From Chlamydiota bacterium (lineage in GTDB: Bacteria; Auribacterota; UBA3054; B51-G9), in NCBI GenBank assembly GCA_030596365.1, contig JAUVKG010000183.1, positions 1 through 6,090 on the forward strand: a DNA stretch of 6,090 nucleotides, written 5' to 3'. Shown one piece after another: positions 1-4,992 of the stretch (position 1 is its first letter; each line of letters starts with the position of its first letter). The notes beneath the pieces are model-generated. The model had not been told where the DNA came from, did no database searches, and was given only the letters and a program-made list of their open reading frames with translations. A program made the position numbers and the translations under genes.

Positions 1-221
1 GTTTCACCTACATAAAGATAAAAATCACAGGGAGCTTCATTTTCTTTCATAAATTGAGCGCCATAACCAACTACATTGGTAGCTTTCCAAGCATTAATAC
101 TGTCATAATGATCGCCGCCATAAGACGGATCATATATTTTATCACCTATTTCTACCAGTGCATGATCGCCAAAGATTGCAATTGGATTATCCTTATTCTG
201 TGCCTCACATCCCTGTAAATC
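1..221 (-). pseudogene. 5'-truncated transglutaminase-like protein, C-terminal part, runs off the left edge
   Basis: The minus strand is open from the MITE border to the window edge (about 73 codons) and reads as real protein. It contains the segment GDHALVEIGDKIYDPSYGG, followed by a DHYDSINAWKATN stretch. A His followed about a dozen residues later by an Asp-Pro (HALVE...YDPSY) resembles the His-Asp half of the transglutaminase/papain-like catalytic core (HAWVEV...DPT). The Cys half would lie upstream and is missing. Going upstream, the frame enters the MITE and meets a TGA inside it, and no in-frame ATG, GTG or TTG occurs before the His motif. The 5' part of the gene has therefore been lost or displaced. 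No N-terminal coding continuation was recognised on the far side of the element (379-672). The family assignment is an inference from a short motif. The 3' end lies outside the window, so I cannot say whether a truncated product is still made. Confidence 0.55.
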
Positions 222-222
222 T

Positions 223-378
223 GGGGTCAGGTGTTGAAAATTGACTTTTCGATCACTTCAACACATTGATACAATTGGTAACATGATACTAAAAGCTTTT
301 GCTAAGTATGCGAAGTGGACGTACCATACATTATGATAGCAGAAAACTGGCAAAAGTCAATTTCCAACACCTGACCCC
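223..378. mobile_element. 156-bp MITE with 27-bp terminal inverted repeats (REP/IS200-like transposase type)
   Basis: The left end (223-249) begins GGGGTCAGGTGTTG. The right end (352-378) is its reverse complement with a single mismatch over 27 bp. The 102-bp interior has no open frame, so this is a non-autonomous element. Ends of the type ggggtcaggtgttg(a/g)aaattgac are ones I associate with solo copies of REP-associated tyrosine transposase (Y1/IS200-like) elements. That attribution is from memory, while the inverted repeats are seen directly. I see no target-site duplication at the borders, which fits the IS200 type. The element sits at the broken 5' edge of the minus-strand transglutaminase-like gene. 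It carries an inward-facing promoter-like sequence on its right end. Confidence 0.75.
333..360 (-). promoter_or_regulatory. Promoter-like sequence inside the MITE, reading leftward
   Basis: On the minus strand the right terminal repeat contains TTGACT (355-360) as a -35 box. A 16-bp spacer separates it from TATCAT (333-338) as a -10 box. In a full-length element this position would drive the transposase. Here it points through the element toward the truncated gene at 1-221. It is a prediction from box match and spacing only. Confidence 0.35.
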
Positions 379-398
379 GACCAATCCAGACCAATCCA
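379..398. repeat. Two perfect tandem copies of a 10-bp unit beside the MITE
   Basis: GACCAATCCA occurs twice in direct succession (379-388 and 389-398), starting at the first base outside the right end of the MITE. It may be a scar of insertion or excision, or a slippage product. It does not match the left flank, so it is not a conventional target-site duplication. Confidence 0.6.
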
Positions 399-636
399 TA
401 GTAAAATATTGGGGTCGTACCCGATTATTTTTAGTTAAATAGTGGTTGTTACGTTATTTATAATATGGTTTTAATCTATAATAGCTGTTAGAATGATGTT
501 TTTACTATATAAATGGCCGCTTTAAGCATAAATCAATATTGTGATGTTATTCTCTATTATATTATTTGGCTCATTATATCAAAAAAAAGAAAAAGATGGA
601 ATCTGTATAAACTTGACAGATAAATTACGCTTAATA

Positions 637-665
637 TTGCAAAAACATTAGCATTCGTGTATAAT
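637..665 (+). promoter_or_regulatory. Sigma-70-type promoter for lpxI, probably giving a leaderless mRNA
   Basis: TTGCAA (637-642) is followed by a 17-bp spacer and a perfect TATAAT (660-665). Transcription normally starts about 7 bases after the -10 box, here near 672, and the lpxI ATG is at 673. The 5' untranslated region would then be zero to one base long. No Shine-Dalgarno sequence is present before this ATG. The box match is seen in the sequence, while the start site and leaderless translation are inferred. Confidence 0.55.
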
Positions 666-672
666 TTTTACA

Positions 673-1521
673 ATGAACTGTAAAATTAACATAAACAATG
701 ATGAACCTATTGGTTTAATTGCCGGTGGAGGATTGCTGCCGGTTGAGTTTGTTACACATGCAGGTAATATTGGAATCAATAAAATTATTGCCGTAGGATT
801 TAAAGACTGTACTTCCGCTGATATTGCAAACAATGTTTCTGTTTTTGAAGAAATAGGTGTTGGACAGCTTGGTAAAATGATAAAAATCTTCACAAGCAAC
901 GGTGTTAAAAAAGTGCTTATGCTTGGCAGCCTATCTCCAAAACTAACTATTTCTAATATTAAATTTGATTTCAGAATGGTCGTTCTTGCGGCCCAAACAC
1001 GCGATCGCCGCACTGACAGCGTTTTAAGAGCTATAGCTGATGAAATGGAAAAAGACGGTGTACTTCTCGAAGATACAACATCCTATCTTCCTCATCTTCT
1101 TGCCGAAGAAGGTGTTATGACAAAAAGAAAGCCCGGTAAGAAAGAATGGGATGATATTAATTTCGGTAAAGAAATCGCACTCGCAAGCGGTAATCTCGAC
1201 ATCGGGCAGACAGCTATTGTGAGAAAACACGCTGTTGTCGCTGTTGAAGCAATGGAAGGAACAGATAACTGCATAAAACGCGCGGGAGATTTAACTGAAA
1301 ATTTTATAGTCGTTAAAATGGCAAAACCGAATCAGGATTTTCGTTTTGATGTTCCCTGTATTGGTCCTGACACAATAAAAAGCATGATATTGGCGAAAGG
1401 TGCTGTACTTGCAATAGAGGCCGGGAAGACATTTTTATTAGAAAAAGAAAAAACAATTTCTCTTGCTGATGAAAATAAGATAGCGATTGTAGGATGCCGT
1501 GCCGTTGCCGTGCCGGTTTGA
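673..1521 (+). CDS. lpxI: UDP-2,3-diacylglucosamine diphosphatase LpxI
   Basis: LpxI hydrolyses UDP-2,3-diacylglucosamine to lipid X (2,3-diacylglucosamine 1-phosphate) and UMP, the fourth step of lipid A synthesis, on the cytoplasmic side of the inner membrane. It is the unrelated alternative to LpxH and LpxG. The 282-residue length is usual for the family. The N-terminal domain opens with GLIAGGGLLP (residues 14-23). The C-terminal domain has DIGQT (176-180), EAMEGTD (192-198), KRAG (202-205) and QDFRFDVPCIG (221-231), whose acidic and basic residues are family-conserved. The ATG at 673 is the only reasonable start: the frame has a TAG at 649 and no other start codon before the conserved core. 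The last residues (RAVAVPV) are encoded by the arm of an inverted repeat that extends past the stop, so the natural C-terminus may have been altered. In Caulobacter the gene lies between lpxA and lpxB; neither is in this window. Confidence 0.93.
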   Translation: MNCKININNDEPIGLIAGGGLLPVEFVTHAGNIGINKIIAVGFKDCTSADIANNVSVFEEIGVGQLGKMIKIFTSNGVKKVLMLGSLSPKLTISNIKFDFRMVVLAAQTRDRRTDSVLRAIADEMEKDGVLLEDTTSYLPHLLAEEGVMTKRKPGKKEWDDINFGKEIALASGNLDIGQTAIVRKHAVVAVEAMEGTDNCIKRAGDLTENFIVVKMAKPNQDFRFDVPCIGPDTIKSMILAKGAVLAIEAGKTFLLEKEKTISLADENKIAIVGCRAVAVPV

Positions 1522-1616
1522 GATGAGTTGCAGGCACGGCGTAAATTGAAATGAGCCGGGAACATTTCAATTTCGTATTAATACGAAATTCAAATTAGCA
1601 AAGCAAATTTGAATTT
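1507..1616. repeat. Chain of four inverted repeats over and after the lpxI stop codon
   Basis: Four pairings occur in a row. GCCGTGCC (1507-1514) pairs with GGCACGGC (1533-1540), with the lpxI stop codon in the loop. AAATTGAAATG (1543-1553) pairs perfectly with 1563-1573 around a 9-base loop. 1569-1590 is a perfect 22-bp palindrome, AATTTCGTATT and its reverse complement. AAATTCAAATT (1586-1596) pairs perfectly with 1606-1616 around a 9-base loop. Neighbouring members of the last three share arm bases (1569-1573 and 1586-1590), so the second, third and fourth hairpins compete. No T-run follows, so these are not a classical terminator. A composite REP-like repeat or an RNA processing/stability region between lpxI and the next gene is possible. 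Confidence 0.7.
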
Positions 1617-1622
1617 ATTCCG

Positions 1623-1664
1623 AACAAAAAGCAAATAACAAAAAGCAAACAACAAACTAAAATT
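1623..1664 (+). repeat. A-rich leader with 14-bp tandem repeat before the oxidoreductase gene
   Basis: AACAAAAAGCAAAT (1623-1636) is followed directly by AACAAAAAGCAAAC (1637-1650) and a degenerate third start (AACAAACTAAAATT) that abuts the ATG at 1665. There is no Shine-Dalgarno sequence. An unstructured A-rich leader could support initiation without one, as described for Bacteroidota. That role is an inference. Confidence 0.55.
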
Positions 1665-2627
1665 ATGAATAAAATAAATGTAGCTGTCATTGGCGTTGGA
1701 CATCTTGGAAAATATCACGCTAAAATTTGCGCTGAAGATCAAAATGTCAACTTAATCGGTGTAGTTGATTCTAATAAAGAAAATGCGGATAAAGTTGCTG
1801 CTGAACATAATGTTATATCCTTTACCGATGTATCGGAAGTAATTGACTTAATTGATTCTGCACACGTAGTTGTTCCAACAGAATTCCATCATGTTGTAAC
1901 ATCGAAATTGTTAAATGCGGGAAAGCACGTTTTACTTGAAAAGCCAATGGCTTCGACTGTTGAAGAAGCGGACGAACTTCTTTCACTCGCGAAAGAGAAT
2001 GATTGTATTTTACAAGTTGGTCATGTAGAACGATTTAATCCTGCAGTAATTGGAATACAAAAAGTATTAACGCAACCGATTTTTATCGAAGTACATCGTC
2101 TTTCTCCCTTCAATCCCCGCGGAACAGATGTGAGTGTAGTTTTAGATTTAATGATTCACGATCTGGATATTATACTATACCTCGTTGATTCTGAAGTTGA
2201 ACATATTGACGCAGTTGGTGTTTCTGTTCTTACAGACACACCCGACATTGCTAATGTAAGAATATCATTTGCTAATGGTTGTGTAGCAAATGTCACAGCA
2301 TCACGTGTCAGTGCTGAGCGAATGAGAAAGATAAGATTTTTCCAGAATGACGCATATATATCACTGGATTATGTAGCACAAAACGCTAAGATTTTTAAGA
2401 GGAAGGATTGGCAGATAATCGATGAAGAAATTAATTTTTCAGGTGAGAGACCACTTCAAAAAGAAATCCAAAGTTTTATAAAATGTATAACTGACGGAAG
2501 CCGGCCGGAAGTTTCCGGTGAAGACGGAAGAAATGTTCTAAAAGTAGCTGAACAAATTGAGGAATCAATAAAAGAACATCTCGATCGATTAAAGGAGAAT
2601 CATCCGGCGGTGAGTAGTACTTCGTAG
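1665..2627 (+). CDS. Gfo/Idh/MocA family NAD(P)-dependent oxidoreductase, possible GnnA-like lipid A sugar dehydrogenase
   Basis: The 320-residue protein has an N-terminal Rossmann fold with the dinucleotide motif GVGHLGKYH (residues 10-18). An acidic residue at the end of the second strand (GVVD, D35) suggests NAD preference. The family signature HVLLEKPMA follows at 88-96, with the catalytic-type Lys 93. The C-terminal substrate domain carries DLMIHDLDI (161-169), where the His-Asp pair (165-166) matches the active-site motif of the family. The start at 1665 is fixed by the Rossmann strand beginning at residue 4. The gene follows lpxI by 143 bp on the same strand. In Acidithiobacillus and Leptospira a member of this family, GnnA, oxidises the 3-OH of UDP-GlcNAc for amide-type lipid A, and its partner GnnB is an aminotransferase. 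No GnnB is visible here, so the specific role is only proposed. The C-terminal tail after residue 308 looks nonconserved. Confidence 0.85.
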   Translation: MNKINVAVIGVGHLGKYHAKICAEDQNVNLIGVVDSNKENADKVAAEHNVISFTDVSEVIDLIDSAHVVVPTEFHHVVTSKLLNAGKHVLLEKPMASTVEEADELLSLAKENDCILQVGHVERFNPAVIGIQKVLTQPIFIEVHRLSPFNPRGTDVSVVLDLMIHDLDIILYLVDSEVEHIDAVGVSVLTDTPDIANVRISFANGCVANVTASRVSAERMRKIRFFQNDAYISLDYVAQNAKIFKRKDWQIIDEEINFSGERPLQKEIQSFIKCITDGSRPEVSGEDGRNVLKVAEQIEESIKEHLDRLKENHPAVSSTS

Positions 2628-2637
2628 TGAGGATGGA

Positions 2638-2661
2638 ATACCGGATACTGGATACCGGATA
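2638..2661. repeat. Direct repeat of a 10-bp word upstream of the 9-bp array
   Basis: ATACCGGATA occurs at 2638-2647 and again at 2652-2661, separated by CTGG. The pair lies between the oxidoreductase stop and the 9-bp tandem array, and together they fill the intergenic space with repeats. Confidence 0.6.
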
Positions 2662-2669
2662 TGCACGAC

Positions 2670-2819
2670 AGGACCGATAGGACCGATAGGACAAAGTCCA
2701 ATAGGTCCAATAGGTCCAATAGGTCCAATAGGTCCAATGAGTCCAATGAGTCCAATAGGTCCAATAGGTCCAATAGGTCCAATAGGTCCAATGAGTCCAA
2801 TAAGACCAATATGTCCAAT
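2670..2819. repeat. Minisatellite: tandem array of a 9-bp unit (consensus AGGTCCAAT)
   Basis: From 2703 there are thirteen units in strict 9-bp phase: four AGGTCCAAT, two GAGTCCAAT, four AGGTCCAAT, one GAGTCCAAT, one AAGACCAAT and one ATGTCCAAT. Three more degenerate units (AGGACCGAT twice, AGGACAAAG) plus a 6-base remnant stand before them. The repeated block of four plus two suggests a 54-bp higher-order duplication. The unit is three codons long, so copy number changes never shift a frame. In the tlyA frame it reads Arg-Ser-Asn, in a second frame Gly-Pro-Ile, and in the third it contains TAG. The final unit supplies the tlyA ATG at 2811. Confidence 0.9.
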
Positions 2820-3608
2820 ATATTTACAAAAAAAATTAGATTAGATTCTGCGCTTGCTGAATTAAAGTTTTATGACACAGTTGAGAAGGCAAATCGCGCA
2901 ATTCTCGCCGGTGAAATAGAAATTAACGGCGATAGAAACATAAAACCCGGCATTAAAGTAAAAATAAAAGAAAACGCTGACGAAAAAGATATATTTTACA
3001 ACAGTAAAAAATTAAAAATTGTTATCAGAAATAAATGTCCTTACGTCAGCCGGGGCGGATATAAACTCGCTGCAGCGCTAGATAAATTTGAAATAAATCC
3101 AAGTGGAATGACTGCTGTTGACATTGGTGCATCAACAGGTGGATTTACCGATTGTCTGCTCCAGCGCGGTGCAAAAAAAGTTTATGCAGTTGACTGTGGA
3201 ACTGGTCAGCTTCATTCTAAAATAAGGAATAACGAGCGTGTAATAGTAATGGAGAAAACGAACGCGCGATATTTAAATAGAGATTTAGTTCCGGAAATTC
3301 CTGATATTGTTGTAATAGACGTATCATTTATATCTTTAAAAATGATTTTTCCGGTTGTGAATAAAATCGGCGCAAATGGTACAATAGTGGTTGCTCTTAT
3401 AAAACCACAGTTTGAAGTAGAAAAAGGGAAGCATTTAATTAACGGTGTAGTTAAAGATGTAGAAACACGACAGGAAATAGTTGGTGACATTGAATTTTCT
3501 GTTTCTGAGTTAAATTGGAAATTAATCGGCGGTATCGAAAGTCCGATAATCGGTCCCGCAGGCAATCATGAATATTTACTAGTGTCCTGTATCGTAAATA
3601 AGGTGTAA
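2811..3608 (+). CDS. tlyA: TlyA family rRNA 2'-O-methyltransferase (hemolysin-like)
   Basis: TlyA enzymes methylate ribose 2'-OH groups of cytidines at the ribosomal subunit interface (23S C1920, and in the longer type also 16S C1409) using S-adenosylmethionine. From 2811 the protein has 265 residues, close to the usual length. It has an S4 RNA-binding domain (about residues 8-55), the linker motif YVSRGGYKL (78-86), and the SAM-binding loop DIGASTGGFTDCLL (104-117). DVSFISL (170-176) and IKPQFE (197-202) follow. K85, D170, K198 and E254 sit at a constant offset of 16 from the K69-D154-K182-E238 tetrad I recall for the Mycobacterium tuberculosis enzyme. The same frame is open back to an ATG at 2661, but those 50 residues are purely the 9-bp array (Arg-Ser-Asn repeats). 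Aligning the S4 domain leaves only about four extra residues from 2811, so I chose that start. Neither start has a Shine-Dalgarno sequence. Confidence 0.9.
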   Translation: MSNIFTKKIRLDSALAELKFYDTVEKANRAILAGEIEINGDRNIKPGIKVKIKENADEKDIFYNSKKLKIVIRNKCPYVSRGGYKLAAALDKFEINPSGMTAVDIGASTGGFTDCLLQRGAKKVYAVDCGTGQLHSKIRNNERVIVMEKTNARYLNRDLVPEIPDIVVIDVSFISLKMIFPVVNKIGANGTIVVALIKPQFEVEKGKHLINGVVKDVETRQEIVGDIEFSVSELNWKLIGGIESPIIGPAGNHEYLLVSCIVNKV

Positions 3609-3638
3609 TTTGCAATACAAGACACTAACGGCACAAAT

Positions 3639-4550
3639 ATGAAAAAAACACTTGAAACATTTGAAAACGGGTGCGCAGGCATCGTTGCTAACGTTTCAAA
3701 AAAGCATACCGCTTCAGCAACGAAACTGGTCATCAAAGAACTGGAGAAGAATGGATTCAGTTGGAAGCTTGAGTCAACGACAGCACAGCACATTGACCAC
3801 AAGGACAAAGGAATTCCATTATCCGAGTTGGCGACTTGTATTACCTGGCTGATAATAATAGGTGGTGACGGTACAATTCTCCAAGCTGTAAGATCTATCG
3901 CGGAACACGACATTCCGCTTCTCGGAATAAATCCCGGACGTTCATTTGGTTTTATGGCTGACACATTAATTGAAGAAGTGCCGGAAACATTTAAATCCAT
4001 CAGACGTTTAGAATTTGAAATTATAAAAAGGTCGATGTTAAAAGCCGAACTTTATTCATCAACAAACGAAAAGACGTTTTTGCCTTTCGCACTGAATGAC
4101 GTTACTTTTACTCACGGTGCGGAAGCACGATTAATTTCACTGAATGTAAATGTTAACGATGAATTATTAAGTTCTTATTCGGCAGATGGGCTCATTTTTG
4201 CCACGGCAACAGGCTCTACGGCGCATTCAATGTCTGCCGGAGGACCTATTCTTTATCCATCGGTTGAAGCGATAGCATTAACGCCGATTTGTCCGCACAC
4301 GTTAAGTAACAGACCGATAATACTTCCTCGCGACTGTAAGATAGAAGTTTATCTCAACAATTCAAACCGTGATGTACATGTTGCGATAGACGGCCAGGTA
4401 ACAGAAAAGATGAATTCTAATGACAGAGTAGTTATTAGATCGAGTGATTATAAAGCACATTTTATTCATTCGAAGCATCATACATTTGCAACGATTTTAA
4501 GAAAGAAATTAAAATGGACAGGCGATTTGAAAAATAAATCCGAAGAATAG
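3639..4550 (+). CDS. nadK: NAD kinase
   Basis: This enzyme phosphorylates NAD to NADP with ATP or polyphosphate in the cytoplasm and is the sole route to NADP in most bacteria. The 303 residues contain the GGDGT motif (75-79, catalytic-type Asp 77), GINPGRSFGF (96-105) and ALNDVTF (151-157, the NE/ND motif). The glycine-rich block DGLIFATATGSTAHSMSAGGP (from residue 183) and PHTLSNRP (219-226) complete the family pattern. Two departures stand out: the usual TPTGSTAY reads TATGSTAH, and the NxGxLGF loop has one extra residue (NPGRSFGF). The substrate-site residues otherwise look intact, so I expect an active enzyme. The gene begins 30 bp after tlyA, which suggests co-transcription; tlyA and nadK are neighbours in many bacteria. 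No Shine-Dalgarno sequence precedes the ATG. After the stop there is no classical terminator, only the hairpin-rich repeat region. Confidence 0.93.
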   Translation: MKKTLETFENGCAGIVANVSKKHTASATKLVIKELEKNGFSWKLESTTAQHIDHKDKGIPLSELATCITWLIIIGGDGTILQAVRSIAEHDIPLLGINPGRSFGFMADTLIEEVPETFKSIRRLEFEIIKRSMLKAELYSSTNEKTFLPFALNDVTFTHGAEARLISLNVNVNDELLSSYSADGLIFATATGSTAHSMSAGGPILYPSVEAIALTPICPHTLSNRPIILPRDCKIEVYLNNSNRDVHVAIDGQVTEKMNSNDRVVIRSSDYKAHFIHSKHHTFATILRKKLKWTGDLKNKSEE

Positions 4551-4614
4551 AGACGATCAAAATTTAACAGAAAAATATTCAACAAGAAATTTTCAATGAT
4601 AAAGTAAATACAAA

Positions 4615-4671
4615 TCCCCCTAACCCACTCCCGATGGAATAATCGGGATGTTCCACTTTAAAAAAGGGGGA
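4615..4671. repeat. C/G-rich nested inverted repeat after nadK
   Basis: An outer stem TCCCCCT (4615-4621) pairs with AGGGGGA (4665-4671). Inside it, TCCCGAT (4629-4635) pairs with ATCGGGA (4642-4648) around a 6-base loop. The form CCCCCTAACCC...AAAAAAGGGGG is typical of short palindromic elements scattered between genes in many environmental bacteria; that comparison is from memory. It lacks a trailing T-run on the plus strand, so a terminator role for nadK is doubtful. Confidence 0.6.
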
Positions 4672-4679
4672 ATAAAAAT

Positions 4680-4736
4680 CCCCTCCTGTTTTAGGAGGGG
4701 TGGCACAAAGTGCCGGGGTGGTTCTTCACTTTGTGA
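4680..4736. repeat. REP-like hairpin cluster
   Basis: CCCCTCCT (4680-4687) pairs perfectly with AGGAGGGG (4693-4700) around a 5-base loop. GGCAC (4702-4706) pairs with GTGCC (4710-4714) around AAA. CACAAAGTG (4704-4712) also recurs inverted as CACTTTGTG (4727-4735), which offers an alternative fold. The cluster directly follows the nested repeat at 4615-4671 and runs into the first copy of the stem-variable element, so it may be the left half of one composite element. Confidence 0.6.
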
Positions 4737-4766
4737 TGACCGGCAAGCCGTTATTTCATTAGGAGA
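4737..4766 (+). repeat. Stem-variable dispersed element, copy 1
   Basis: TGAC is followed by a short stem CGG-CAAG-CCG (4741-4750) and the conserved tail GTTATTTCATTAGGAGA (4750-4766). It is one of three copies in the spacer before dapA, all with the same orientation and layout. The tail ends in an SD-like AGGAG, but no convincing start follows. Confidence 0.65.
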
Positions 4767-4791
4767 CTTTCTTGAACTTGAGAATTGGGAG

Positions 4792-4823
4792 TGACCATGA
4801 GTACATGTTACTTCGTTAGGAGA
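4792..4823 (+). repeat. Stem-variable dispersed element, copy 2
   Basis: TGAC is followed by a stem CATG-AGTA-CATG (4796-4807) and the tail GTTACTTCGTTAGGAGA (4807-4823), which differs from copy 1 at two bases. Similarity to copy 1 continues downstream through a shared GAA(C/A)TTGAGA stretch. The stem bases differ from copy 1 but still pair. Confidence 0.65.
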
Positions 4824-4917
4824 GTTCGAAATTGAGACTTACTAATTAATAAACAAAGAGAAGTTCCAATATCGAATTTTCAATTTTCAAGTAAAAAGTA
4901 ATTAAGAAATTCTGACA

Positions 4918-4949
4918 TGACCGTGCTGTAGCACGTTATTTCATTAGGA
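4918..4949 (+). repeat. Stem-variable dispersed element, copy 3
   Basis: TGAC is followed by the longest stem of the set, CGTGC-TGTA-GCACG (4922-4935), and the tail GTTATTTCATTAGGA (4935-4949), identical to copy 1 over 15 bases. It lies 44 bp before the dapA start, so it would fall in or near the dapA 5' leader if transcription begins upstream. Confidence 0.65.
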
Positions 4950-4981
4950 ATATTTAACTAACAAGTTATTAATAAATAATT

Positions 4982-4985
4982 AAGG
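4982..4985 (+). promoter_or_regulatory. Weak Shine-Dalgarno of dapA
   Basis: AAGG lies 7 bases before the dapA ATG. It is the only plausible ribosome binding site among the five intact genes of the window, and it supports the start at 4993. Confidence 0.45.
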
Positions 4986-4992
4986 TAATATT

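Larger units (their letters stand above)
379..672. other. AT-rich intergenic spacer upstream of lpxI
   Basis: No coding frame of convincing length or composition is present on either strand. The stretch holds the 10-bp tandem repeat at its left end, a GGGGTCGTACCC word at 411-422 that partly recalls the MITE terminus, an A-run near 580-590, and the lpxI promoter candidate at its right end. I see nothing else in it. Confidence 0.6.
4551..4992. other. 442-bp repeat-rich spacer between nadK and dapA
   Basis: No coding gene is present. In order it holds an AT-rich start, the nested C/G repeat, the REP-like hairpin cluster, three copies of the stem-variable element, and an AT-rich stretch (4840-4915) with two TTTTCAA words at 4877-4889. 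A weak promoter for dapA can be drawn (TTAACT 4954-4959, 17 bp, TAATTA 4977-4982), but I would not rely on it. I see no lysine riboswitch core. Confidence 0.6.

Noticed and set aside
648..1570. Several minus-strand open frames opposite lpxI (648-1013, 1024-1230, 1092-1274, 1313-1570, 1332-1565)
   Set aside because: They are shadows of a well-supported gene: no recognisable motifs, mutual overlaps and no start sites of their own.
2661..2810. 50-residue Arg-Ser-Asn N-terminal extension of TlyA from the ATG at 2661
   Set aside because: The S4 domain aligns with known TlyA proteins from 2811 with only a few extra residues, and the extension is entirely tandem repeat. Kept as an open question in the findings, not as the called start.
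2600..2818. Minus-strand frame of Leu-Leu-Asp repeats across the 9-bp array
   Set aside because: It is only the antisense reading of the minisatellite and extends into the 3' end of the oxidoreductase gene. Nothing non-repetitive supports it.
3652..3852. Plus-strand 66-residue frame inside nadK
   Set aside because: It lies in another frame wholly within the NAD kinase gene and has no motif.
4772..4819. 15-codon TTG-start frame behind AGGAG, as a dapA leader peptide
   Set aside because: It contains no lysine codons, no attenuator pair with dapA is evident, and its end is set by the repeat copy itself.
4737..4949. The three repeated copies as a CRISPR array
   Set aside because: Spacing is irregular (55 and 126 bp), the repeats are too few, their centres vary, and no cas genes are present.
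4551..4992. Lysine riboswitch ahead of dapA
   Set aside because: I see none of the conserved multi-helix core. The spacer is accounted for by short repeats and AT-rich filler.
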